Shown: in pieces, positions 46,349 to 58,507 of the stretch | Layout: the number at the start of each line of letters is the position of its first letter | Position numbering within the stretch: position 1 is the stretch's first letter | NCBI RefSeq assembly: GCF_001625215.2 | Contig: NC_030383.2 | Span: 4,352,779 to 4,416,778 of the forward strand | Source of the DNA: Daucus carota subsp. sativus | Lineage: Eukaryota > Streptophyta > Magnoliopsida > Apiales > Apiaceae | DNA: 64,000 bases | Direction of reading: 5' to 3' | Program-made: the position numbers and the translations under genes | The notes under the pieces: generated by a model | Seen by the model: the letters and a program-made list of their open reading frames with translations, nothing else | Database searches by the model: none | Told to the model about the DNA's origin: nothing

Positions 46349-47923
46349 TTAAGTGGATGAATAGAATAGCTTGCGCTGCAAATACTCCAGAGGATACACA
46401 ATGACACTCCAGTCCATCTTTTTTGGCAAGAAAATACGAGCCGAGTCTGTGTCGTCGCAAGGAACGTAGAGGGAGATCTTCCGCTTATTTATTGCCTGCA
46501 ATGGCCTTGCATTTTCGTTCTGCATAATATTACAATTACATAGGTAAGGTAATTAAGAATAAGCCTGGTACTTCGTAAAACCAATACTTATACATATAGG
46601 TAATTATCTTACACCGTGAACAGCATTAAGCAGCAGGTCTACTTGGCTTTTCGAAACAGTCATTATCTAAATCATTTAATTCAAGGTTAATCATCAATTC
46701 GACGATAAAAAAAAAAGACGAAAATGAAGTAAACCAGTACTGTTCTTGATATTACATTTTGTGCATGCTACTAATTAGTACTAACCTTCTTCTGGACAGT
46801 CCAAATGACGCCTTCAGTACAAGGGGGAGTCGTAAGAGAACCCGAATATCTATAAAAACTCTCATCATCTTCTGTTATATCATCGGGATCAATCATTCCA
46901 GGGTAAGTTTCTGTGATGTTTGATTTCACCATCGTCTTCAAGTATTTCTTCAACTGAAGCCCAAAACAATGCTCATGAAAATTGGGGCAGGAAAAATTAT
47001 AGTACAGATTGTGTCCGAAATCATAAAAGGATACCTGTTTTAAAAAAGGGTCTTTTCCGCCTATTTTGTACAGTACAGCAAGTACAGCTATATTGCCGGT
47101 TTTCGCATTTACATGGACTGCATGTCGTTCCAACTCAAATCTAAAATAAAATAAATTCAAAAAATTATTATTCGAATAAAGTGATTGTTAGTGACTCGTA
47201 GAAGAAAAATATTTAGGTACCTCTTGCCGTTTACGGTGTGCTCAGAAGGTACATGCCAATGAACTTGTTGGAGTTGATAATATATCCCATTAATCTCAAT
47301 GTATCCTGCATCCCCCGTCCATTCAAGCTGCAATTTCAAATTTCCAACAAAAAATTAATATTTATCGCTGCTAAGTTCTATTAAACTTGTTAATTTAACA
47401 TGTCATCAGAGTTAAGTCAGGATATCTCTCTATCAGTGTTCGAGTCATACACAATTGAAATTTTTTTAAGTAAAATTCAATGCTTACTGCTATGTCGTGC
47501 CCTCTGTTTACCAGAGTAGTTAAAGAAGCCTTGTACTCCGTATCTACTTCGACGGAGTCTGTAACCGTCTCGACCTTTACATTCGTCACATCAACCGGAG
47601 ATTGCATTTTCCCGGTCTTGCATAATATCCAGTCTGGATTCAGGTTTCCCCACTGGCTAGGCCCCCTCCCGCTGCTTTCATTGTAGTTATAGTCTCCGTT
47701 ACCTAAATATTTTGACATAAAAATTAACATACAGCATTTAAGCTCAAATGGTTGAAGTAGACTATAACAATTAAAATGAAATTTGCTCAGGATACAACAT
47801 TTTTAGCGATGGGATTATTTCGATACCTGAGAAGCTGCCCGGTTCTTGAGCTTGGCTTGTTTGTGCATGCAGAATAAGAATAATAGTAACAATAATATGC
47901 CCAGCCATGTATATGGATTTCAT
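46349..47923 (-). CDS. Alpha carbonic anhydrase (nectarin-3/ACA7-like), copy 2
   Basis: Seven exons: 47923-47827, 47702-47488, 47327-47221, 47140-47035, 46953-46786, 46666-46613 and 46519-46349. Borders are GT-AG and phases match copies 1 and 3. The product is 305 aa with a signal peptide (residues 1-25), so apoplastic. Zinc ligands are His127 and His129 (QQVHWHVPSEH) and His146 ([10 protein letters not shown]). The NRGHDIA shuttle His and the [15 protein letters not shown] block are kept. Exon 2 is 30 bases shorter than in copy 1. The C-terminal exon is longer and adds an 11-codon insertion (DSARIFLPKK region) shared in length with copy 3. The reaction is CO2 hydration; a second monodehydroascorbate reductase activity is reported for nectarin-3 but cannot be judged from sequence. 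Confidence 0.92.
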
Positions 47924-47967
47924 TTCCGTGTCTCGGAATTATGTCATATGTACACAGGATGAACTAC

Positions 47968-47975
47968 TATTTATA
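47968..47975 (-). promoter_or_regulatory. TATA box of carbonic anhydrase copy 2
   Basis: TATAAATA on the minus strand, 45 bp upstream of the start codon. Confidence 0.55.
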
Positions 47976-48855
47976 GAGGGGTGCAAAGGTTATATTGGAG
48001 CCATTGGTCTGTTCCGTTCTTAAAATATAACATGTGACCTAGATTTTAAACAGGTTTTCCTATCAATTTTTGCAGGTCTAATTCTGCTCCATATTCTGGT
48101 TAATACTAAAAAACTATGAACCTAAAAAATAAGCTGACAAAGATATCACATAAAGTTATTACAAAAATATTTATTACGTGAATTTTCTTTAAATTCAATT
48201 TTAAGAACCTACCAAAAGTGTAGCTTAATAATTTGAATATTTTAAGCGAAACCTCTTGGGCGGTTTATTTGAGATATTTGGTTCTAGTGACCAGCACCGG
48301 TTTGATATAAAATCTTTTTTTTATTATATGTATTTTCTTTGAAATTTGATTATATACTTATTTTCTAAGGAACTTTTCAAAAAATGTATTTGTAAATAGT
48401 AACTTATCATATTTTATACGTAATTATAAAAGCATATACATCTGAGGTCAAAATTTTGTAATAAAACTAAATTTTTTTAATAAATATTTAAGGTATTAAG
48501 ATAAATGATCTACTATTTGATTCTAATAATTTAATCTTCTGTTTTGGGATTATAATAATAAATGTATGAACATATTTTCGTATTTTAATAGTATTAGAGT
48601 AGTCATGTTTTAATTTTCTGCCTGCTTAACTGTAAATGAGTGACGTATATTTTTTATGAACTTAATCTTCCCTTAGATAATATTTTCGTGGACAATATTG
48701 TACACATGCAAATCGATAATATTAGTGGTCCATTAATTATGTTTTGAAGCGATCGTCTGTGGTCCATTTTTGTTCACATATGCATGTGTTTCTCGTGCCC
48801 GTAACAAACATGTTCTTTTTAACGAGTGCATTTAATTCATAGCGACTCTGTTCTA
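47976..48855. other. Upstream region of carbonic anhydrase copy 2
   Basis: AT-rich sequence with no supported gene. Presumably includes promoter sequence of the minus-strand carbonic anhydrase. Confidence 0.35.
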
Positions 48856-49119
48856 CTCCCTCCCTCCCTTTTTACATGTCCCTTTTGAAATTTTTTTTTG
48901 TCCCAAATTACTTGTCCACTTCTCTTTTCAAAGCAACTTTTTGTATGTTTTTTCAAAATGTAACAAATTCCAATGTTTGACTAGCATATATATATATACA
49001 CAACTCTATCTAATTCATCACATTTATTAGGGATATGTATGAAAACAAGATATCCACCTAACATTTTCTTAAGATGCGTTATTTTTTCAAAAGGGACAAG
49101 TAAAAGGGGACGGAGGGAG
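48856..49119. mobile_element. Stowaway MITE, 264 bp
   Basis: Left CTCCCTCCCTCCCTTTTTAC, right AAAAGGGGACGGAGGGAG, flanked by TA at 48854-48855 and 49120-49121. The inner arms GTCCCTTTTGAAA and TTTCAAAAGGGAC are complementary. Confidence 0.9.
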
Positions 49120-49691
49120 TAATTCTTTTCAAATAATACGACAAATATATTGCTGATTTTAGTTAAACATGATAATAAATTATCATTAATTTGTTGTATT
49201 TTAGGATACAAAAATACCTTATAGTAGTATATATTTAGATTTGATTGTCATTATTAAATACCACAATTTACTAGGTTGACATAGGAGTATAAATGATAAT
49301 TAGTGTACAAGTGTTTCTTGATAAGTTGAGGTCTCTTGGATTTTATCATATATTTTAAACCTATTTTTCAGAAATAAAAATTTATCACTAAACGAAAAGT
49401 ATCTATAATTCTACTTTTTAATAAAAGAAGTCCTTATTTATCATTTTGGTAAATAACGAATATAATCCTTAACATTTATATTTAAAAAAATTATAAATAT
49501 ATATATTTCTTTTTAAAAAAGGTAAGCACTTAAATTATATTAAAAAAAAAAAGGTTGACCCCAAACAGGTTTAAAGGTTCCCGCAAATTAAATACACATG
49601 TTTTTAGTTCACAGTTGGCCTCACAAAGTTTGGTAAAGCGAAATTAGTGTGGTTCAAGATATCTGACGAGGAAGCAAATTTGAGGAAACAC
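49120..49691. other. 3' flank of the minus-strand receptor kinase
   Basis: AT-rich with no supported gene. The last part is probably the 3' untranslated region of the kinase gene. Confidence 0.35.
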
Positions 49692-51958
49692 CTAGTTAGC
49701 TGGCAGAGGATCTTCTTGAGGATAGAAAAAGGAGTTTGGAGGCGCCACCAAAAATTCAATATCTCTTTCGAACATTTCAATGACTTTGTTCATCGAAGGC
49801 CGATCATTCGGCCTCAATTGTATGCACCACAATGCTATTATCACCATCTTTTTCACTAATTTCCGTTCTTCCTCTGTAGCACCATCCATTTCAATCTCTT
49901 TTCCCTCGGTACATTGTTCATAAACCCACGAGGGGAAGTGATTTTGGCTGACATGATCCACAAACGGGTTCGATTTTTTCCTCCGGCCTGCCATTTCCAT
50001 CAACAACATTCCAAAACTATAAACATCCGCTTTGTATGAAATGCTTCCGACATTCTTGTAAAACATCTCTGGCGCCATGTAGCCCATTGTTCCTCTTGCC
50101 GCGGTGAGAGTCACAATGCTGTCACCAGTGGCGTACAATTTTGCAAGCCCGAAGTCAGAAATTTTTGGATTGTAATTCGTATCAAGAAGAATATTATGAG
50201 GCTTGATGTCAAAATGCAGAATTTGCATGTCACAACCGCGATGCAAGTAATGAATCCCAGTTGCTATTTTGTAGGAAATGTCATACATCTTTTCCCAGCT
50301 TAACGAAACCATTTCTTTCTCTGTTCCTTCTTTGCAAAAGAGGTATTTCTCTAACGATCCATTAGGCATGAACTCATAAATCAGAGCTCGTTTTTGACCT
50401 TCAAAGCAAAATCCAACAAGTTCCACCACATTGACATGATGAATCCTTCCGCTTGTAGCAACTTCATTAATAAACTCTTGTCCAGTTGCTTTGGACTTGG
50501 CCAATATCTTTACGGCTACAGAAAGACCACTCCGGAGCTTTCCCTTGTAAACAGTACCAAAGGCTCCTTCACCCAACCGATCTCTGAAATTATATGTGAT
50601 CTTCTTAATATCTGTGTAGGTGTACCTTATAGGCATCAAGTTGCTTTGAGCTTGAAGAAAATCCTCAATGGTATTGTAAATAGATAAATGCCTTCTTTTT
50701 GCTCTGTAAACCAATACAGCAAGCAAAAATGGGATTCCGAAAAGATATCTTGCAGCAAAAAATGATCCTGAAAGCTTGAAATAATTCTTAGCACAGTTGC
50801 AGTCACAAGACTCAAATTTGAATGCAATTTTTACAACTCAAGTAAAAAAAGGTAATGCAAGAAGAAGTCATCTTACCCGTAATCTGTCCTATAAGCCTCT
50901 TGTTTCCTATTAAGCATTAAACGAAAAACAAAAATCAAGATAAGTACTGATATTTATTTTTTTTATATGAAAAGAGCAAAATCTGCAAAGCTCACCCTGG
51001 AATGCTTCAATCAATCCATCCAAGTTCATCTTCAGGCCTACATGATATTGATAAATGTCAAGACTCAAGATCTTCTTAAATTGCAACCGGATGAATTTTC
51101 AAGTCTTTACTCACACTTCAGTGAAATTTTGTAAGAGTTTAGCCGATGGAAGTTGCAGCTGTATTCACAAATCCAAGCACGAGGCTCGTATCCAACAAAA
51201 CAATGGCTCGCTCCACTTTTGTCACACTTCAAGCAGTGCAGGAATTCCCAGGCAACATCAAATCCATAAACCATCCCATCATGAATTTCCGAAAACTCAG
51301 GTTTAGCCTTATTCAAGAGATGATCAGTAAGAGGCCATTGGGATGACACCCACGCGATCTTACTCACCCTGCAATTATCTTCCAGTTCTGATATATTTAA
51401 CGATCCAGCCACAACATAAGCATAAGAATAACTATAATACTTTTCCAAAACCTTATACGAAAATGATGAAAATTTTGATGTAACATTTAAGTATCTCCTG
51501 GAAATTACAGGAGACGGACATTCAATCCATATAACGGGCCAATTATGCTCCGTTATATCGGTATATTCTGCTACTTCATCCTGATAGAAATTTTGGTCTT
51601 GAAAAAATTGAAAAGGAAGAGAAGAATAGTTATTCTTCTCGAGCCCCGGATCAACAATTCTAATGGTGAAATTCTCATAGTTGATGTCTTCAACATAGTA
51701 GAGTTTATGTGAAGGGGTGTATAAGCTGGTGCGATTATTGGCACAAGAAAGCTGATAGGTGAATTGATAATCATCACATGTCTGATGATCACCTTTCAGT
51801 GTAAAAGGACAGGTTATGTTTTGGATATTACCACAAGATGAAGGAGAGAGCAAGGTAGCTTTGCATGAGGAGGAGTATATTATCAAGATGATTGTTAGTA
51901 TTTGAGAGAGAGTTGTGTAATTTGCAGGTACAGAGTAAGGCAAGCTCCAAAACCCCAT
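49692..51958 (-). CDS. LRK10-like receptor-like serine/threonine kinase A
   Basis: Four exons, 51958-51115, 51037-50996, 50906-50877 and 50767-49692, all GT-AG and in frame, give 663 aa. The N-terminal hydrophobic segment is a signal peptide. A Cys-rich GUB_WAK-type extracellular domain follows ([20 protein letters not shown]), and a second Cys-rich part ends near residue 280 ([26 protein letters not shown]). Two tiny exons precede the single membrane span (about residues 308-328, [12 protein letters not shown]). The kinase domain has [11 protein letters not shown] at 371-381, VAVK with Lys392, [11 protein letters not shown] in place of HRD (a non-RD kinase, usual for this family), DFG and APE. 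Rust-resistance kinase Lr10 and LRK10L proteins belong here. A cell-surface sensing role is inferred. It is divergent to kinase B. Confidence 0.92.
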
Positions 51959-52935
51959 GTTTTTTCCACAGCAAAATTGAGAAAACTCTTCACACTTTTG
52001 CCTAAGAATAGTCGCAGTTTACGTTTACAAATGAGCCTTGAAGAATCAGTAAACTTTTAATTTTTCAGAGAACTTCCCTAAGACCAAATAATTTGGTTTC
52101 CATGGTAGAGAAAAAGAATTTTATGCTGATATATAATAATTTCTCTTGTATTTAAATCGAGATGGAGAGAACATTATTATAATCAAAATTATAATATTAA
52201 TAAACTAAAATTATAATTATTTTTATTTATGATAATGTAATATATAAGACAGCAAAGATGAGTTCTTTTCTATCAGCAAGTCAGCGAGTGAGAATGCATG
52301 CATCAAAAATTCAACGTCAAACAAGTTGGGCACGACTCTCCTCAAATGTCACACTTAAGATATATACATTATACAAGTCATTTAGTGGTGTTTGTCTGAG
52401 ATTTATAAGTCCAGCTTTTGGATTATAAGCTATGAGCACTTATTTGTATCGTATGTGTAATAAGTTAGGAAGCACTTATAAAAAGTTAGGAATGCTGGTT
52501 TTTATTTCAGGGCTTCTACTTATTTACCAAACACTTTAATCACTTATAAGTCTTATCCTCCTTCTAACTTCTACTCCACTCATTTATTTTAAGCAAGAAA
52601 CACTTATTTTAAACTCACCCGAACGGTCCCTTAAGATGCATGTCAATTCAGGTTGCCTTTGTTGATCAATTCTACTTCACATTGTGATTGTTTTAGAAGA
52701 GCATGATTTGGACAGTGCGTTTATCGTATTTTTACTCATCAGCCTTGCTAGTTAAGCTTCTTTGCATACTGAATAAGCTGAGAAGATTCGATAAGTACTT
52801 ATTTTTCTTCTGTAGTGTTGTAGTTTTTCTTCCTATTGTAAGTGATAAATTATTACAAGTTTCCCCGAATAAATATCCAAATCCAATCATCATTCTTCTT
52901 CAGTCTTCACATACAAATTTTGAATCAGCTAAATT
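51959..52935. promoter_or_regulatory. Shared upstream region of the divergent receptor kinases
   Basis: 977 bp between the two start codons must hold both promoters. A Tourist-like MITE occupies 52385-52630. No individual motif could be assigned with confidence. Confidence 0.5.
52385..52630. mobile_element. Tourist-like MITE, 246 bp
   Basis: Left GTGGTGTTTGTCTGAG and right (reverse complement) GGGACCGTTCGGGTGAG, flanked by TTA at 52382-52384 and 52631-52633. A related copy is at 36033. Confidence 0.75.
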
Positions 52936-54820
52936 ATGGTCAAGTCCCCAGTAGTTATTTTTCTTTCTTGCTTTCTACTAGCGTGGTTTTCAGTAGGATT
53001 TGTAGCTGCAGATTCAAATACAGATGAATGCAGGGCCGCAAGATGCTTCCCTTATGACCCCGAAATTCGGTTCCCTTTCTGGCTCAAACATAAGCAGCCG
53101 AAGCACTGTGGCCTTCCCGGTTTCCAAATTTTCTGCCACAGGGGAAAAACTGAGATAAACATCCAGTACCTCGCAAACACGAGCCTCCACGGAACCCAAC
53201 TCCTCCTTTCTATCAAAGCAGAAGTCGATAAGATCAATTACACATCGCGAGAAATAGAGCTGGATTTGGCCTATGAGAGTGAAACCAGCAGTCTGAAACT
53301 GGTTCCCATGTCGAATTCTTTTTTCTCATCCACTATATATCCTTCTCCGTTCAGATTAATATCACCTCCGAAAAATGTAACATTCGTCAGTTGCTCCTCA
53401 GAACTTAAAGGAGGCTATTTTGGATCAACTAAAAGGCTGACTTCTCTAAGCGGAGAAGATTTCCCAGTTTACACATTCACAAAAGGCGAAACCATTAGTG
53501 TCTCACCGATAATCTCCTGTGTTAAGATTTTTGATTCTTACGGCATTTTGCAGTCTTACCAGACCTTCAACTGGTCCATTCCCCCACAACAACCTACAGG
53601 AGGTAATTGATTTTAGAAATTTTTGATGAATTCTAATTTTTACAGCTTCTTCGTGATCATGTTATAAAATGTTAATGCTACAAAATGGTTTTACAGGTCA
53701 GGAATCGATTAAGCCTATAGCAGGTATAATTTCAGGTTCTGTTCTAATAGCGGTTCTATTTGTGGGATTATCGTTTTATACAGTCAAATCATTTAAACAA
53801 AAAAAATATGATCAACTGAAAATTGAAATGTTTCTGGCGGATTACAAAGCCATGATACCGACAAGATACACTTTTGCTGATATCAAGAAAATCACTAGTC
53901 AGTTCAGGTATAAATTAGGTCAAGGAGGTTATGGATCCGTGTACAAAGGTAAAATCACCAATGAAATTACGGTTGCAGTGAAGGTCTTGCATAGCGATCC
54001 CAAAGCTAATGGGGAAGACTTTATTAACGAAGTGGGTACTATAGGACGAATCCATCATGTTAATGTGGTTCGCATGGTTGGGTATTGCGCTGATGGGTGC
54101 AATCGAGCTCTGGTATATGAGTTCCAGCCTAATGACTCCCTAGCAAAGTTCACATATTCTGGTAAAAATCATGGGAAAAAATTTCTCGGTTGGGAAAAGA
54201 TGCAAGAAATTGCTTTAGGCATTGCTAAAGGAATTGAATATCTTCATGATGGGTGCGCTCAACAGATTCTCCATTTTGATATCAAACCTCATAATATCTT
54301 GTTGGACAAAAATTTCAGTCCCAAAGTTTCAGATTTTGGTTTGGCCAAGCTGTGCTCGAAAGACCAGAGTGCTGTGTCAATGACTGTGGCCAGGGGAACC
54401 ATTGGGTACATTGCGCCTGAAGTATATTCTAGGAATTTTGGAAAGGTGTCGGCCAAATCAGATGTCTATAGTTTTGGAATGTTGTTACTTGAAATGGTAG
54501 GGGCACGGGAAAATGGGGAAATTGATACGAATGAAAACACAAGTGAAACATACTTTCCAGAATGGATTTATCACCGTTTGGAGGAAGGTGGGGAAATAGC
54601 AATTCAAATAGACAACGAAGAAGATTTATACATTGCAAAAAAATTGACGATTGTGGGACTAAGGTGCATAGCGTGGCATCCAGTGGACAGACCTGTCATG
54701 AAACAAGTTGTTCAAATGCTGGAAAGAGCAGAGTATCCAGCAATGCCACCTAATCCTTTCGGATCACTAAATGCAAGACCATTCACTAACCATCTGGAAG
54801 CTATTTCTGAATCTGATTAA
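52936..54820 (+). CDS. LRK10-like receptor-like serine/threonine kinase B
   Basis: Two exons, 52936-53602 and 53697-54820, joined across a 94-bp GT-AG intron, give 596 aa. Residues 1-25 are a signal peptide. A GUB_WAK_bind-type extracellular domain follows (CFPYDPEIRFPFWLK, HCGLPGFQIFC) and ends in a WAK-associated part with paired Cys. The membrane span is about residues 229-250 (IISGSVLIAVLFVGLSF). The kinase domain has GQGGYGSVYKG from residue 297, [16 protein letters not shown] (non-RD), SDFGLAK and GYIAPEVYS. The extracellular half differs strongly from kinase A while the kinase halves are clearly related. This is typical of the LRK10L-2/PR5K-like subfamily, whose members are often clustered. 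Confidence 0.92.
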
Positions 54821-55236
54821 CTAACAAGATAAGTAATGTAAGTATGTAGCTTTGAAATATCTTCACATTGTTCTATCATAGTTTACATTTTACATATTTT
54901 GCTTAGACTCATTATCAGAAATGTAATCTCGTTGTAACATGCTAAATTATAGTTTAATTGCTTGCTGTTGCTCTCGGTCTTAAAAGCACGATGCTCTGTC
55001 CCAGCACGACTAGTTCCAAGTTCAATGCAGCTATACATGAAGGTTTTGCCAAGAACTTATTTGGATAATAATAACGTGAGAATAGTGAATCTTAATTGAC
55101 AGTAAAAATGGAAGTGTTCTTGATCAGTCACACAATCACTATTGTGAAATCAGTTTGGGCTTCTATCATGAAGAGAAAAATCTATTTCCAACAATCTGAA
55201 GTCGCTCGGGTTCGTATTATTGAGAGTGAAATATAT
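54821..55236. other. Convergent 3' flanks
   Basis: Short space between the end of kinase B (plus) and the end of carbonic anhydrase copy 3 (minus). No gene or element is supported. Confidence 0.4.
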
Positions 55237-57035
55237 TCAACTGGATGTGTAGAATAGCTTGCGCTGCAAATACTCCAGTGGATAGAAAATGACACTCCAG
55301 TCCATCTTTTTTCGAGAGAAAACACAAGTCCAGTCATTCCCTTGGCAAGGAACATAGAGGTAGATCTTCCTCTTGTTTATTGCTTGCACTGGTCTCGCAT
55401 TTTCATTCTGAATAAGTCACAATTATATATAAGTAAAAATAAAAAGCAGATGCATAATTAAATTCCAATGTTTAAAAAGACTTACACCATGGACAGCATC
55501 AAGCAGCAGGTCAACTTGTCTTCTTGAAACAGTCCTTATCTACAACATTAAATTCAAAATTAGTAACTGATTTATTATAATAGAAAAAAAAAAAAGAGGC
55601 AAGATGAAACTGAAGTGAAAATCAGTAACCTTGTTCTGGACAGTCCAAGTGACGCCTTCAGTACAAGGGGGAGTCGTAAGGGAACCCGAATATCTATAAA
55701 AACTCTCCTCATCTCCTGTAATATCACTGGGATCGATTATTCCGGGGTAAGTTTCATTTATGTTTGTTTCCACCATAGCCTTCAAATATCTCCTCAGCTG
55801 ATGGCCAAAACATTAGACATGAAAATTAAGAGCAGGAAATAGTTGATTAAGTATGCTTACATAATCCTTTAGAACAAAAATTAATACCTGGTTTAGAAAT
55901 GGATCTTTTCGGCCTATTTTGTACAGGACACTAATCACAGCAATCTCGTCTGTTTCCACATTTACATGAACTGCATGTCGTTCCAACTCGTATCTAAAAT
56001 AAAATAATAATTCCGAAGTTATAAGAATACTATTTTTTTTAAAATAAATTAACTGTTGGTAAGACGCGGATGAGAGATATCGGGGTACCTCATGCCATAG
56101 ACAGTGTGCTCAGAAGGGGCATGCCAATGAACTTGTTGGAGTCGATATTCCATGCCATTGATCTCAATTGATCCTGCATCACCTATCCATTCCAGCTGCA
56201 ATTTCATATCCCATCACAAGTTTAATATATGTTAGGTACAAAGTGTTAGCAGTTATCTCATATCTCTGTTGTGGGAGAGGCAAATATAATATTATTGTGG
56301 AGTCAGGCTCGCTTTAGTTGGTACAACACTGATAGCCAAATAACCCGACAGACTTCCATGTGCTTAGGGTGGAGTCGGGCAGATAACTAGAATATAAACA
56401 TAAGGAAAATGCTTGGTGCACATAAATGTGTACAAAATTTTGTACATAATGATATGTATTGAATTTTAATAAGAGTGGGCCCCTGTATTTACATCAATCA
56501 CCCAATCAAAACCCAACACATCTATTGCCACATCATTATGTACAAAAATTCTGTACACAATTTTGTGCACCTAGTACTGCTCTAAACGTCACGTTGGAAT
56601 GCAAGTAAATTTATTAACTTACAGCAATATCGTGTCCTCTATTTACTAAGGTTGTAAAAGAAGGTTGGTGCTGCGCATATACTTGCTCCGAGTCTGGAAC
56701 AGTCTCAACCTTTACGTTTCTCAGATCAACCGGAGATTGCATTTTCCCCTTCTTGCATAATTCCCACTCTGGTTTTAGCTTTCCCCACTGGCTAGGTCCC
56801 CTCCCGCTGCTTTCATCATACGAGTATTCTTCTTGTTCCGCTAAATTATAGACAGCATATATCTAACTTCAAATGGCTGAAATGGAACATATATAGCTAG
56901 GGAAAATGAAAAAATATCTGTAAAATTTGTTGCTTAATTACCTGAGAACCAGCTGCCGAGTTCTTGAGCTTGGTTTGTTTGCGCATGCAGAATCAGAATA
57001 CAAACAATAAGACCAACTATAAATTTTGATCTCAT
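55237..57035 (-). CDS. Alpha carbonic anhydrase (nectarin-3/ACA7-like), copy 3
   Basis: Seven exons: 57035-56942, 56840-56623, 56195-56089, 55993-55888, 55797-55630, 55539-55486 and 55407-55237. All borders are GT-AG, with the same phases as the other copies; 305 aa. A signal peptide covers residues 1-24. Zinc ligands are His127 and His129 ([11 protein letters not shown]) and His146 ([10 protein letters not shown]). NRGHDIA and [15 protein letters not shown] are kept; the Thr in VTWTV replaces the Ile of the other copies. The last exon has the same longer C-terminus as copy 2 ([17 protein letters not shown]). The intron after exon 2 carries a small MITE at about 56402-56583. A secreted, catalytically competent enzyme is expected. 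Confidence 0.92.
56402..56583. mobile_element. Small inverted-repeat MITE in a carbonic anhydrase intron
   Basis: GGTGCACATAAATGTGTAC on the left and GGTGCACAAAATTGTGTAC in reverse complement on the right, followed on both sides by a TTGTACATAATGAT block, giving arms of about 45 bp. Ends are approximate and the target duplication was not resolved. Confidence 0.65.
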
Positions 57036-57161
57036 TTCGTATGTCTAAGATCGATATTTTGAATTAGATGTAGTAGATACTGATCGATCCAAAAAGTGTA
57101 AATTAAAACACAACTGTACAAGCACTTAGAGTGTATAATCTTATGCACATCACGGAGGGTT

Positions 57162-57170
57162 TTATATATA
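57162..57170 (-). promoter_or_regulatory. TATA box of carbonic anhydrase copy 3
   Basis: TATATATAA on the minus strand, 127 bp upstream of the start codon. Confidence 0.45.
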
Positions 57171-57501
57171 GAAGAGCGTAAAGTATTCTTAGTGGAATTT
57201 GACAGTACATTCACAGTATTGGTTACGTGCTAGGACTAACGTCACATTTATTTTTGACACATATTTAATGGAAATATATAATATATGTATAAATTTTTAT
57301 TAAAAAATATAAATAAAAGGACAAATATTTAATTCATATAAAAATATAATATTTTTTAATTATATTTAAAATACTTATCAAAAGTAAAAAACGAAAAGGC
57401 CCATTGTCGTGACCGTTAGGACAATGTTGACCAGACCACAAACCTTGGGTAGTTAGGTTAAGTCGTGAGTGGATGAAGACCTCATGGTGCATTATTAGGT
57501 A

Positions 57502-57736
57502 CTCCCTCTGTCCCATTTTAACTGATGTTTGACTTTTTAACACGTATATTGAGATGCAAAAAATCTATATCTACACTTAATAAAAAAATTCAATTTTTAT
57601 ATCAAATTAAAGTTTAGATTCTAAACTTTCATTTGATATACATTTTATAAAGAATGATTATATTTAGATATGATTTTTTTAACACCTTAAAATACGTGTA
57701 AAAAAGTCAAAAGCAGTTAAAATGGGACGGAGGGAG
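57502..57736. mobile_element. Stowaway MITE, 235 bp
   Basis: Left CTCCCTCTGTCCCATTTTAA, right TTAAAATGGGACGGAGGGAG, flanked by TA at 57500-57501 and 57737-57738. Confidence 0.92.
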
Positions 57737-57845
57737 TACTTTTCTGTTCTTAACTATTCCCAAAAATTTATTTTCCTAAACGTGTTTTTTTAATTTTCAA
57801 AACAAAATTCTGCTTGAAAAGCCGATTAGTGTTACCTGTTTCCAC

Positions 57846-58499
57846 TAGGGATGGGCATTCACCCCCGCTCGACCCCGATCCGATCCCCGCCCCTGTTAAG
57901 GTCGGGGATTCGGGGAAATTTCGGGAGCGGGGCGAGGATCGGGTAAAGTTTTATTAAAAATTCGGGGATCGGAGCGGGGTCGGGGATTCGTGTCTCCCCG
58001 TTCGATCCCTGACCCCGATTGTGTATATATAAAAACAATAATATTTTTATATATATTATACTAAATAAATAATTAAAAATAAAAAGTTTATATAGTATTA
58101 TTAAAATTAAAAAATAATCTTTATTTTTATTGGTCGATTATAATTATATTTGTAATATAATATATTTTATAATTATCTTTTATTTATATTATAAATCGAT
58201 TTTAATATGATTTGATGTTGAAAATATGAGATAATATCATTTTATTAGTATATTAGAAGTTAGTATTTTGTTTTTTTTATTAAAAAGTATATTATATAAC
58301 ATAAAGTCATTATTTTTTTATTAAAAAATTAAATTTCCCGAATCCCCACGGGGATCCTCGTTCCCCGTTCGGGACGGGGATCGGGGAGAAAAAGAATCCT
58401 CATTCGGGATTCGGGGCGGAGTGAGGGTGGGGCTGGAATTCGGGGATCGGAGACGGAGATAGCACTCACTGACTCCGAAGTGCACCCGCGCCCATCCTA
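57846..58499. mobile_element. hAT-like element with TAGGGATG ends, 654 bp
   Basis: It begins TAGGGATGGGCATTC and ends GCGCCCATCCTA, flanked by a perfect 8-bp duplication GTTTCCAC (57838-57845, 58500-58507). Subterminal zones repeat CGGGGATCGG and CCCCGAT words. No coding capacity was seen. Confidence 0.9.
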
Positions 58500-58507
58500 G
58501 TTTCCAC

